A stretch of DNA of 16,541 nucleotides. Origin: Candidatus Hydrogenedentota bacterium. Its GTDB lineage: Bacteria; Hydrogenedentota; Hydrogenedentia; Hydrogenedentales; SLHB01. Every line of letters starts with the position of its first letter. Position 1 is the first letter of the stretch. The notes beneath the pieces are model-generated. The model was not told where the DNA came from. It saw only the letters and a list, made by a program, of their open reading frames with translations, and ran no database searches. A program made the translations under genes and the position numbers. Location of the stretch: the NCBI GenBank assembly GCA_022706165.1, contig JAKJDA010000020.1:1-16541 (forward strand), read 5' to 3'. This document shows, one piece after another, positions 1-7,135 of the stretch.

Positions 1-497
1 CGACGGGGCTGTTGTTGCTGGCTTTCGCCTTTGGTCTCGCCGTCGACGCGGCGGCGATTTCATTCAAATTGCCGGTCGTGTTTGGCCGCGAATCGCGCGA
101 CGCATATTTGACGCGACGCGTCGAGCGGTATCCCGCGTTTCGTTGGATCGGACAGCAGAGCCTGGCCCAGGACAGGCTTGTCCTGACGCTCGACATGCGC
201 AGCTACTACATCGATGCGCCAACGTATCAGAATTTCGAGGCCGTCAAGCAGTTGCCCCGAAAGCGGCTGCTGCAACAAGTGGAATGGTTGCGCGCGCGGC
301 GGATCGGTTATGTGATGATACCGTGGACGTACGCCGAGGAGGCGCCGGGGTTCTATGCGACGGGGGTGCTGGAGATGTTGCGCACATGGAGCGGATCGCC
401 GCGCTACTTCACGCCGCTAAAACGCCTTGAGACGCCGCGACGCGATGGCCCCGGCAAGGAAACCGTGGAGTTTTTCGAGGTGCGCTACGACACGTAA
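1..497 (+). CDS. C-terminal part of a GT-C-type membrane glycosyltransferase (partial, 5' end outside window)
   Basis: The reading frame is open from the left edge of the window (frame of base 3) to a TAA at 495-497, so only the C-terminal ~165 residues are seen. It starts in what looks like the end of a membrane helix (LLLAFAFGLAV) and continues as a soluble tail. The tail contains LTLDMRSYYIDAP followed by an N-F pair and later RRIGYVMIPW. This pattern resembles the C-terminal extracytoplasmic domain of ArnT/PMT-like GT-C glycosyltransferases (PF13231/PF02366 type), which transfer sugars from polyprenyl-phosphate donors outside the inner membrane. The catalytic N-terminal loops are not in the window, so the donor and acceptor cannot be read. 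A flippase gene follows 60 bases downstream on the same strand, consistent with surface-polysaccharide assembly. The family call rests on tail similarity only; another multi-pass membrane protein is possible. Confidence 0.55.
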   Translation, partial: TGLLLLAFAFGLAVDAAAISFKLPVVFGRESRDAYLTRRVERYPAFRWIGQQSLAQDRLVLTLDMRSYYIDAPTYQNFEAVKQLPRKRLLQQVEWLRARRIGYVMIPWTYAEEAPGFYATGVLEMLRTWSGSPRYFTPLKRLETPRRDGPGKETVEFFEVRYDT

Positions 498-557
498 GGG
501 ATGACGCCGCCGATGCGAAAACGCTGCACTAACGCCGCATAGGACTCCGCAACCGCC

Positions 558-2165
558 ATGTCCGTCCGCAAAACACTTGCCCACAACACGGGCTTCAACA
601 TCGCGGGGCGCTTGTGGGAGGCATTGAGCAGCCTCATCCTGGTGCCGTATGTTCTCGCGATGGTAAGCCGCGCCGATTTCGGTCTGTGGGGGCTGTTAGG
701 CGCATTCTCGGGATATGTCGCGCTGGTCGACATGGGGTTTGGCAGCGGATTTGTGAAGTTCATCGCCGAACGCCACGCGCGCAAAGAGCGAGAGGGCGTC
801 GCGTCGGTCATTGTAACGGGGACGCTCTTCTACATCGCGTTGGGCATGGCCGTGGCGGGGGCGGGATGGGCGTGCATCGACCCGCTTACCGGATTGTTTC
901 ATCGGATCGGGCTGATTTCCGACGATCTCTTGGAAACAGCGCGCACGCTGCTTCAATGGAGGCTGGTCCTTTTCGCCGCCTCGGCGTCGGTGGGAGCGTT
1001 CAGTGCGGTCCAAGGCGGACTGCAGCGAATGGGCGTCACCAATCTTCTAGGCTTCTGCTCGTCCGTCGTCAAGTTCGTTGCGACAATCGTGTTTCTCGAA
1101 ACCGGCCACGGCATTGTCGGGCTGGTGTATGCCGAGGCGATGGCATTCGTCGTGTTCGCGACGGCTTCGCTGGCGTTGCCGTTCTGGATGCTGCCAGGGC
1201 TGCGGCTATCGTTTCGCGACATCCGTCTTGACACGGCGCGTTGCCTGTTTTCCTTTGGCTGGAAAGCGCAGGTGGCGCGGATCGCCAACCTTGTCATGAT
1301 GGAGACCGACAAAGTCGTCGCGGGTTTTTGGGGCAGGGCGCTCGAATGGATCGCGCTGTTCGAAGTCGGCGTGACGATGGCCAACAAATTGCGCCAGATA
1401 CCGGTGCTGCTATTGAGCGCGATCGTTCCCGCCGCATCGGACCTCGAGGCGCGCGGCGCGCACGACAAATTGCAGCGGCTCTATTTGTTGTCCACCAAGT
1501 ACGTCGCGGCGGTGGCGGTTCCATTGACTGCCTTCGTCGTCGGCGCGGCGGATATCCTCATGAACGCGTGGATGGGCGCGGGATACGAGATGTCGGCGTG
1601 GGTGCTGCGGATCATCGCCGTGGGATATCTCGCGAATGTCCTGCCGGGCGGCGGCATCAACATCGCGCTCGGCAAGGGGCGCCCGGATATTCAAATGAAA
1701 ACCGGGTTGATTTCGACCTTCTCGAACATTGCGTTGACCATCGGGCTCGTGTACGCCATCGGATTCTGGGGCATCCCGCTTGGAACAGCGCTGTCGATGT
1801 TCCTCTCGTGGGGATGGTTTCTTATCGTAATGCGCGGCGTGCTAGGGGTAGGGCCGGCGGAATTGCTGCGCACATCCGTCCTCTGGCCAACGGTGGCCGC
1901 AGCGCCTGGCCTCGTTATCTGCATCGTCGCGGACATAGCGCTGCATGCCGTTGCCGGGCGTCTGCCCAACGCCGTAGCGCTTCTTGCGTGCGCCGCGGCA
2001 TTCGCCATCGCCTACCTCATCGCCATCCGAAAAACGCCTTTTCTCGACGCTTACGACATCGATTTCCTTGAAAACACCTTGCGTATGGACAAGGTCCCGG
2101 GATTCCGGCTATGGATCAGGCCTGTCATGCAAGCCCGAGTTCGGCAGCAAGGTCGAGGATGGTGA
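558..2165 (+). CDS. Wzx-like polysaccharide / lipid-linked oligosaccharide flippase
   Basis: A 535-residue, strongly hydrophobic protein with roughly 12-14 predicted membrane helices along its whole length. The N-terminus (HNTGFNIAGRLWEALSSLILVPYVLAMVSRADFGLWGLLGAFSGYVALVDMG in two pieces) has the layout of the Polysacc_synt/Wzx family of the MOP exporter superfamily: a first helix followed by a loop ending in a conserved F-G-x-W/Y, then D-x-G-F-G. Its length is normal for the family. Such proteins move undecaprenyl-linked sugar units across the inner membrane before polymerisation or transfer. The start is the ATG at 558; upstream AGGA (541-544) is a weak, distant ribosome-binding site. It lies 60 bases after a GT-C-type gene, probably in the same operon. 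Its last 41 bases overlap the 3' end of the convergent EgsA gene. The transported glycan cannot be inferred. Confidence 0.8.
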   Translation: MSVRKTLAHNTGFNIAGRLWEALSSLILVPYVLAMVSRADFGLWGLLGAFSGYVALVDMGFGSGFVKFIAERHARKEREGVASVIVTGTLFYIALGMAVAGAGWACIDPLTGLFHRIGLISDDLLETARTLLQWRLVLFAASASVGAFSAVQGGLQRMGVTNLLGFCSSVVKFVATIVFLETGHGIVGLVYAEAMAFVVFATASLALPFWMLPGLRLSFRDIRLDTARCLFSFGWKAQVARIANLVMMETDKVVAGFWGRALEWIALFEVGVTMANKLRQIPVLLLSAIVPAASDLEARGAHDKLQRLYLLSTKYVAAVAVPLTAFVVGAADILMNAWMGAGYEMSAWVLRIIAVGYLANVLPGGGINIALGKGRPDIQMKTGLISTFSNIALTIGLVYAIGFWGIPLGTALSMFLSWGWFLIVMRGVLGVGPAELLRTSVLWPTVAAAPGLVICIVADIALHAVAGRLPNAVALLACAAAFAIAYLIAIRKTPFLDAYDIDFLENTLRMDKVPGFRLWIRPVMQARVRQQGRGW

Positions 2166-3429
2166 AGCGGTTGCGGAGGTAGCGTGCGCGGCGCAACCCG
2201 TTGCGGTATTCGTCGGCGGGGGCGCTCAGTTCTTCGGGCGTGACGGGGCCTCCCGCGGCGGCTATGGCTTGGGCGACCACCGCACTGGGCAATACATCGG
2301 TTTTTACGGCATCAACGACGTCGGGCAACTGTTCGCGCAGCGTTTCGATCTCGGTCTTCATGGCATGGGGATCGAGTCGCTTTTCGCGCCATTGATTGAG
2401 AACTTCGGGGGCCACATGGCCCCAGTCGGCTTCAATCCATTCACGGATTTGGTCCTCGCTGGGCTGCTGCGCGGCGAGCGCGCCGGAATCCATCGAGCGG
2501 GGGTTCATCGCACACACGCGCTCCCACAGCCGCAGGCAGTCAATCGTTGCGACGCCCACTTGCGCGCCGTGCAAATCGTGCGGCGTGCCATAGAGCGCGG
2601 ACTTCATGTCGAGGTAGTGTGAGATAAGGTGTTCGCCGCCGGAGGCGGGGGCAGACGATCCCGCCACCACCATCGACAGACCCGACAGCAACAATGCCTC
2701 CATCACGACGCCCACGGCGTCCGGATCGCCGTGGCGCACGCGCGGCGCAACGTCGAGCAGGCGCTCCTGCGCGCCTTCAAAGAACTCCCGAGGACGATCG
2801 CAATAGTAGCCGCCGCGAATCATGTGCGCCGCGCGCCAATCGGCGGATGACGAGCACTTCGAGAGAAAGTCCCCCAATCCCGCCGCGGTCATCCGCGCCG
2901 GGGCGGTCGCCGCAACGTCAGGGTCGGCGAAAATGCCCAGCGCCGGCCGGCAAGGCAGGGTCCGTTTCAAGCCGCGCACTTTGAGCGCGACGATATTCGA
3001 TGTGTAGCCATTCATGGAGGCGGCCGTCGGAAACAACAACACAGGGAGGCCGCGTTTGTCGCCGGCGTATTTCGCAAGATCGCTAAGGGAGCCGCTGCCG
3101 ATGGCCACAATGAAATCAACTCCCTGCGCGGCATTCGCGACGACCATGGCCTCCTCTTCCGTCGCGTCAAACGCATCGGGGCCATACGTGCGTTCGGCGA
3201 TCGTTTTGCCTGCCGCGCTCAGTGCGGACAGCACAGCTTCGCCGCCGACATGCCGCGTATTTGCATCGGACACGACCAAGCAGGAGCGTCCGAGACGTTC
3301 TGCCGCGACGGCGGCCAAGCGCGAAGCAGCGTTCGCGCCAAGGTGGCAGTATTCGATGGGCAACGCATGCGTTTCGCCGCACGCGCAGACAAATATTTTC
3401 CCGAGGCTGTTCCAGCCGAGTTTTTCCAT
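2125..3429 (-). CDS. egsA: sn-glycerol-1-phosphate dehydrogenase (EgsA/AraM family)
   Basis: A 434-residue member of the iron-containing/glycerol dehydrogenase fold. This family reduces dihydroxyacetone phosphate to sn-glycerol-1-phosphate with NAD(P)H in the cytoplasm. Visible motifs in order: LVVSDANTRHVGG (~51-63), the nucleotide-binding GSGSLSDLAKYAG (111-123), PTAASMNGYTS (134-144), AAGLGDFLSK (182-191), SAPASGGEHLISH (259-271) and PHDLHGAQVG (283-292). By family analogy the metal ligands should be Asp187, His267 and His287, and all are present. The pattern PASGGEH-x2-SH followed by LHGA-x-VG is close to what I remember of Bacillus subtilis AraM. Start ATG at 3427-3429 is preceded by AGGAA at ordinary spacing. 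It is the last gene of a likely three-gene minus-strand set (LsrG-like, regulator, this gene), 69 bases after the regulator. No GGGP-synthase partner is visible here, so the fate of the product is open. Confidence 0.88.
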   Translation of the reverse strand: MEKLGWNSLGKIFVCACGETHALPIEYCHLGANAASRLAAVAAERLGRSCLVVSDANTRHVGGEAVLSALSAAGKTIAERTYGPDAFDATEEEAMVVANAAQGVDFIVAIGSGSLSDLAKYAGDKRGLPVLLFPTAASMNGYTSNIVALKVRGLKRTLPCRPALGIFADPDVAATAPARMTAAGLGDFLSKCSSSADWRAAHMIRGGYYCDRPREFFEGAQERLLDVAPRVRHGDPDAVGVVMEALLLSGLSMVVAGSSAPASGGEHLISHYLDMKSALYGTPHDLHGAQVGVATIDCLRLWERVCAMNPRSMDSGALAAQQPSEDQIREWIEADWGHVAPEVLNQWREKRLDPHAMKTEIETLREQLPDVVDAVKTDVLPSAVVAQAIAAAGGPVTPEELSAPADEYRNGLRRARYLRNRFTILDLAAELGLA

Positions 3430-3498
3430 GTTATTGAATTTCCTGGCGGTGAATTGGCTTTGGGAAACTCTTCGTCGAAAAAGGTTTCCCGTCTATTC

Positions 3499-3966
3499 CT
3501 ATTTATTTTCCAGACGTTTCAGCTTTCGCCAAAGCGTATTGCGTCCGATGCCGAGGATGCGAGCGGCTTTGGCCTGGTTGTGTTTGCAGCGATGCAACGT
3601 GTCGCGAATATGCCGCATCTCGGCCTGCGCAAGCGTCATCGGCTCATCGGCGCGAGGCGAGAGCGGCGTTGAGATCGCGGACTCGAGAGCCCGGCGCACC
3701 ATGATGTTCACCTCGCCCGGAACGAGCGGCGTCAACACATAGCCATACACGCCCCGCTGCATGGCCGCGACAGCCTCGCGCACATCGGCCACGGACGTGA
3801 TCACAAGCGAAGGGCCTTCCTGCGCCAGCAGTTCGGATCGCGCCGATTCGCCGGCGATGGCGACATCCCATTCCTCCGTCTCGATGGCGTGTCCATCCGC
3901 CCGCAAGATGGATTGCACCGTCATGCGCAGGGCGACATCGTCTATGTCCACACGTATGCGCGCCAT
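3499..3966 (-). CDS. Degenerate receiver plus Fis-type HTH transcription regulator
   Basis: A 155-residue protein with two parts. Residues 1-95 look like a shortened CheY-like receiver: IRVDIDDVALR at the first strand, then SLVITSVADVREAVAAMQRGVYGYVLTPL (53-81), which matches the fourth and fifth strands of NtrC-type receivers. The stretch that should carry the phosphoacceptor is compressed to EWDVAIAGE, with no Asp at the usual place. The conserved Lys before the final Pro is Thr79. Residues 113-152 are a Fis-family HTH_8 domain (MRHIRDTLHRCKHNQAKAARILGIGRNTLWRKLKRL in pieces), as at the C-terminus of NtrC-family activators. There is no AAA+ domain between the two, so this is not a sigma-54 activator but a short PrrA/ActR- or Fis-like regulator. 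It sits between the LsrG-like gene and egsA and may regulate them. The ATG at 3964-3966 has no strong Shine-Dalgarno sequence. Confidence 0.78.
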   Translation of the reverse strand: MARIRVDIDDVALRMTVQSILRADGHAIETEEWDVAIAGESARSELLAQEGPSLVITSVADVREAVAAMQRGVYGYVLTPLVPGEVNIMVRRALESAISTPLSPRADEPMTLAQAEMRHIRDTLHRCKHNQAKAARILGIGRNTLWRKLKRLENK

Positions 3967-4043
3967 GGCAACAGGCTACGTGCCGCACGCAGGAAAGTAA
4001 AGTCGGTCGCTTCCGGTTCCCGTGACGTTCCCGGCGGACGGCG

Positions 4044-4352
4044 CTACTCCCATCCAGCATCGTCGGGATAACAATTGGCGTATTTCACGCTCATGCGAGG
4101 CTCGGCCATCATGTCGGCGACTGTGTCGCGCCAGCGCGCATAGTGCTCCGTTTCCTTGTGGCGGGCGGGATCGTCGGAAGTGCGATATGCCTCGACCAGC
4201 ACGAAACGCGTGGGATCGTCGAGTTGTTGCACAACATCGAATCGCACAATGCCCGGTTCTTGCAGGCTTTTGACGGAATTGGCCGTCGAGGCTTCCCGGA
4301 AGGCTTCGACGTATTCCGGTTTGACACGAACATGCACATGCACGATATACAC
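4044..4352 (-). CDS. ABM-fold protein, LsrG / putative quinol monooxygenase-like
   Basis: A 102-residue protein of the antibiotic-biosynthesis-monooxygenase (ABM, PF03992) dimeric ferredoxin-like fold. The sequence runs [16 protein letters not shown], then [37 protein letters not shown] and a C-terminal [13 protein letters not shown]. The order G-x-x-RFDV, Y/F-x-L-x-EAY and A-x-H-K-x-T-x-H-Y matches what I remember of E. coli LsrG, which isomerises the breakdown product of phospho-AI-2. Related proteins include YgiN and many of unknown function. The track start is a GTG (4350-4352), supported by a clear GGAGG at 4361-4365 with 7-base spacing. No other lsr gene (kinase, transporter, LsrF aldolase) is in the window, so an autoinducer-2 role is not supported by context. 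It is probably first in a minus-strand set with the regulator (77 bases on) and egsA. Confidence 0.75.
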   Translation of the reverse strand: MYIVHVHVRVKPEYVEAFREASTANSVKSLQEPGIVRFDVVQQLDDPTRFVLVEAYRTSDDPARHKETEHYARWRDTVADMMAEPRMSVKYANCYPDDAGWE

Positions 4353-4671
4353 GGCTTTCCCTCCTCTGGCCGGGGATCCCGGCCCACTGTTGCATCCAGC
4401 TTAGCCTAAGCAAGACGGGTTTTACGAGTCGCTGAGCCCGGCAAGGGCGCATCCTGTTTTTCGAGAATCGCTTTCGTCCGGAACGCGTTTTCGAGATTCG
4501 CGCAAAGCAAAAAGAGCCCGCCCGAGGCAAAAGTTGCCGACAAGCCCTGATGCCCCTCCTTCGTAACTCGTTCTCGGGACGTCATGTCGCCGCGAGAACG
4601 AAGCGGCATGCTGTTTGCTTGATTCCAGGTTGCCGTGGGTAAGGCGGAAAGAAGGCAGGGGAGGGTCTCAG
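4353..4671. promoter_or_regulatory. Divergent intergenic region with several short repeats
   Basis: These 319 bases separate the minus-strand LsrG-like gene from the plus-strand M23 gene and should hold both promoters. I found no confident -35/-10 pair. Repeats seen: a 7-base-arm inverted repeat GGCCGGG/CCCGGCC (4368-4374, 4378-4384) next to the LsrG-like Shine-Dalgarno; the inverted repeat GCTTAG-C-CTAAGC (4399-4411); a 13-base direct repeat TTTTCGAGA(A/T)TCG at 4458-4470 and 4488-4500, starting exactly 30 bases apart; GGCAA-AAG-TTGCC (4526-4538); and the inverted repeat TCGTTCTCG/CGAGAACGA (4568-4576, 4593-4601). The core CGAGAA/T recurs in the direct and last inverted repeats. No coding sequence is convincing here. 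Confidence 0.45.
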
Positions 4672-5886
4672 ATGCGGATAGATGGGATTGGCGAGCCCAA
4701 AACCGTGGATTGGCTCTCAAAAGCGATGCAAAACGGCGCCGCGCCCGCCCAAACGTTCTGGTCGATCATGAACGATCAAGGCGTTGCTCCATCACCCTCC
4801 GCCCCGTCTTCTTCCCCTCAAATGTATACGGTCAAACGCGGGGACACCCTGTGGGGCATATGCGCGCGCACCTTGGCGCGTGGAGACGCACGCGTTCCCC
4901 ATGAGTCCGTGGCGAACGCCGTGGATCGGCTAGCGCGGGCCAACGGCATCAAAAACGCCAACCGGCTTGCCATCGGCCAGCAAATCGATCTAAGCGTATT
5001 CCAGGATAGCGTTCCCCGTCCGTCTTTTCAGGTTGCCGCCGAAAAAACGGCCAATCTCAATCAACCCAACGAAGGCGCGCCCCTCGTTTCGGGAAATTCT
5101 TCTATTCGGCGAGATGAACCGGGCGCACAAGGGGTTGCCTCTATCCAGTCGGCGCGAAAAGGCCGTTTCCTGGCGATCGCCCAATCGCCGAGGACAACCG
5201 GCGGAGGCGCGGCGTCTCCCGTTCCGCCGTGGCGCGCCGGCTCCTCCGCAGCTCCGGCTCCGTTGGCAGCGCTCGCCCGGGACGCAAGAACCGCCAGCCT
5301 CCCCGTTGCAACGACAGCGACAAGAGACCAGGACGCCCTTGGCGGCGCGGCGCGCCCTGTGGATATCACCCGCATGCTTCAATCCATCCTCAATCCCCAG
5401 ATGAAGCCCGAAGCGTTGGACGCGGGCTTTGGACGGGAATCGAGCCGTGAAGCGGCAACGGATTCGCCGTGGCGCTTCCTCGTGGGCGCTCCGGCGCGAT
5501 TGACCTCCGAATTCGGCTTGCGCAAGGACCCGTTCAACGGAGAGTTGTCGCAGCATGACGGCATCGACCTTGCCGCGTCGGCGGGGTCGGCGGTGTATCC
5601 CTACGAGGCGGGGCGCGTCCGTTTTGCGGGCTGGAAGCCGGGGTATGGCAAGGTGGTCATCGTGAGTCATGCGGACGGTCTTGAGACCGTGTATGGTCAC
5701 GCTTCGAAAACGTTGGTGCGCAGCGGGCAACGCGTAGCGCCGGATATGCCAATCGCGGAAGTGGGGTCGACGGGGCGTTCGACGGGGGCGCATTTGCACT
5801 TTGAGATGCGCCGCGACGGCGCCGCGTTTGATCCTGTCCCGCTTCTCTCCAAACGGCCGTCACTCAAGATAGCCGAGGTTTTTTAA
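4672..5886 (+). CDS. LysM plus M23 (LytM-type) peptidoglycan endopeptidase
   Basis: With start ATG at 4672 (GGGGAGG at 4658-4664, about 7 bases before it) the protein is 404 residues; an earlier in-frame TTG at 4615 has no such site. Residues 51-110 form a LysM domain beginning MYTVKRGDTLWGIC and ending LAIGQQIDL, with a longer than usual middle (RGDARVPHESVANAVDRLARANGI). Residues ~110-275 are low-complexity Ala/Pro/Ser/Arg-rich linker. Residues ~278-390 are a peptidase M23 domain: LTSEFGLRKDPF, the zinc ligands His295 and Asp299 in HDGID, the YGHAS segment, and His374/His376 in HLHFE, so the active site is complete. Such enzymes cut peptide cross-links of peptidoglycan. No N-terminal signal peptide or membrane helix is visible (MRIDGIGEPKTVDWLSKAM), which is odd for a wall enzyme. 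The 3' end overlaps the convergent sulfatase-like gene by 27 bases. Confidence 0.87.
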   Translation: MRIDGIGEPKTVDWLSKAMQNGAAPAQTFWSIMNDQGVAPSPSAPSSSPQMYTVKRGDTLWGICARTLARGDARVPHESVANAVDRLARANGIKNANRLAIGQQIDLSVFQDSVPRPSFQVAAEKTANLNQPNEGAPLVSGNSSIRRDEPGAQGVASIQSARKGRFLAIAQSPRTTGGGAASPVPPWRAGSSAAPAPLAALARDARTASLPVATTATRDQDALGGAARPVDITRMLQSILNPQMKPEALDAGFGRESSREAATDSPWRFLVGAPARLTSEFGLRKDPFNGELSQHDGIDLAASAGSAVYPYEAGRVRFAGWKPGYGKVVIVSHADGLETVYGHASKTLVRSGQRVAPDMPIAEVGSTGRSTGAHLHFEMRRDGAAFDPVPLLSKRPSLKIAEVF

Positions 5887-7131
5887 GGCCTTGAAGTCAT
5901 CCTCGGCAAGAGGGGCTTCCGGCGCTTCCCGTCGCGGAGTGGAAGCGGCCCATGCCCTGACATGGTCCTTCATTCTCTCGACGCGCCCGCATTCCTCGGC
6001 CGCCAAGTTGCGCATTTCCGCAGGGTCCGCATCAAGACGATATAACTCGTCGAACCGTGCATTCACGATCAGCTTCCAGTCCCCGGACAACATGCCCATA
6101 CGCAGGGGGGCGCGTCCGGCCATGAGTGAGCGTGCACCCGGAATGCGCGGGACCGCGCCGCCGTAGGTTTCAACAAAACGCACGCGATCCGAAGGAACGA
6201 TGGCGCGCAGCGGGTCCAGGCCGATCATTCCCGATGCCGGCGCGATGCCCGCGATGCCTAGCAGAGCCGGGCCTACGTCAAGTCCGCACACGGGCGCGCG
6301 GGACCGCCCGGGGACAATGCCCGGCCCAATCACAACAAACGGTATGTGAAGACTGGTTTGGTGCAGACGGCGTCCGTGCCCCAGATAATCGTGATCGAAA
6401 AGACTTTCCCCGTGATCGGCAACGAATACGATGAAGGTGTTCTCTTGGGGCAACGCTTCGAGCAGGCGCCCGATCCAGTGATCCGTGAATGCCACCTCCG
6501 AATCGTACTTGGCGCGGGTCCGCTCCACCGGTCCCAGGCGTTCGTGACTTCGGCCCAACGGATTGAAATCCGGGTGGAAACGATACGGCGCATGCGGATC
6601 GGAGTAGTGGAACCAAGCGAAAAAGGGTCTGTTTGGATCGCGCTGCTGGAGGCATTTCAGGGCGCGTTGGGTGACCTCGTCCGCGCTTCGCTCGGATTTC
6701 AACACGCCCCAACGGCGTTGGTGAAAATCATCATCGTAGACGTCGAAACCCTGCTGGAGGCGGGCGAGCCGCGCCTTGAGCGTCCAATTGCTCTGTACGC
6801 AAAAGGTTTGATAGCCCGCGGCCCGAAACAACTCGGGAACCGTCGTGACGGTCTCGGGCAACGACAATCCGTTACGGACAACGCCTACGCTGCGCGGATT
6901 CCGGGAGGTCAGCATGGAGGCAAACGACGGGGCCGTCAAGGGGGTCATGCAGACGCAATCGTCGAACGCCAAGCCTCGCTCCGCAAGCGCGTCAATGTGC
7001 GGCGAGGTCGGCAAGGAATAGCCGTAACAACCAAGATGGTCCGCCCGCAAGGCGTCGACGGACAGGAAGACGACATTGGGCGGCGCCGTTGTCGAACACA
7101 GAATAAGCGCTGTGAGAAAGTACGCGATCAC
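5860..7131 (-). CDS. Sulfatase-superfamily hydrolase with Thr at the nucleophile position
   Basis: A 423-residue alkaline-phosphatase/sulfatase-fold protein. PPNVVFLSVDALRADHLGCYGY (17-38, given here in part) supplies the metal-binding Asp26. LTAPSFASMLT (65-75) is at the active-site loop. FVADHGESLFDHDYLGHG follows, with the conserved Asp-His pair and a later His, and GDWKLIVN and NLA near the C-terminus are typical sulfatase tail motifs. The classical formylglycine signature C/S-x-P-x-R is absent: the sequence reads T66-A-P-S-F, so Thr66 is at the nucleophile position and no Cys or Ser can be converted. A phosphatase, phosphotransferase or other ester hydrolase is therefore possible. The short hydrophobic N-terminus (MIAYFLTALILCSTTA) may be a weak signal peptide. 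The start is a GTG (7129-7131) only four bases after the lipoprotein stop codon, with no separate ribosome-binding site, implying translational coupling. Confidence 0.82.
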   Translation of the reverse strand: MIAYFLTALILCSTTAPPNVVFLSVDALRADHLGCYGYSLPTSPHIDALAERGLAFDDCVCMTPLTAPSFASMLTSRNPRSVGVVRNGLSLPETVTTVPELFRAAGYQTFCVQSNWTLKARLARLQQGFDVYDDDFHQRRWGVLKSERSADEVTQRALKCLQQRDPNRPFFAWFHYSDPHAPYRFHPDFNPLGRSHERLGPVERTRAKYDSEVAFTDHWIGRLLEALPQENTFIVFVADHGESLFDHDYLGHGRRLHQTSLHIPFVVIGPGIVPGRSRAPVCGLDVGPALLGIAGIAPASGMIGLDPLRAIVPSDRVRFVETYGGAVPRIPGARSLMAGRAPLRMGMLSGDWKLIVNARFDELYRLDADPAEMRNLAAEECGRVERMKDHVRAWAASTPRREAPEAPLAEDDFKALKNLGYLE

Positions 7132-7135
7132 GCTA

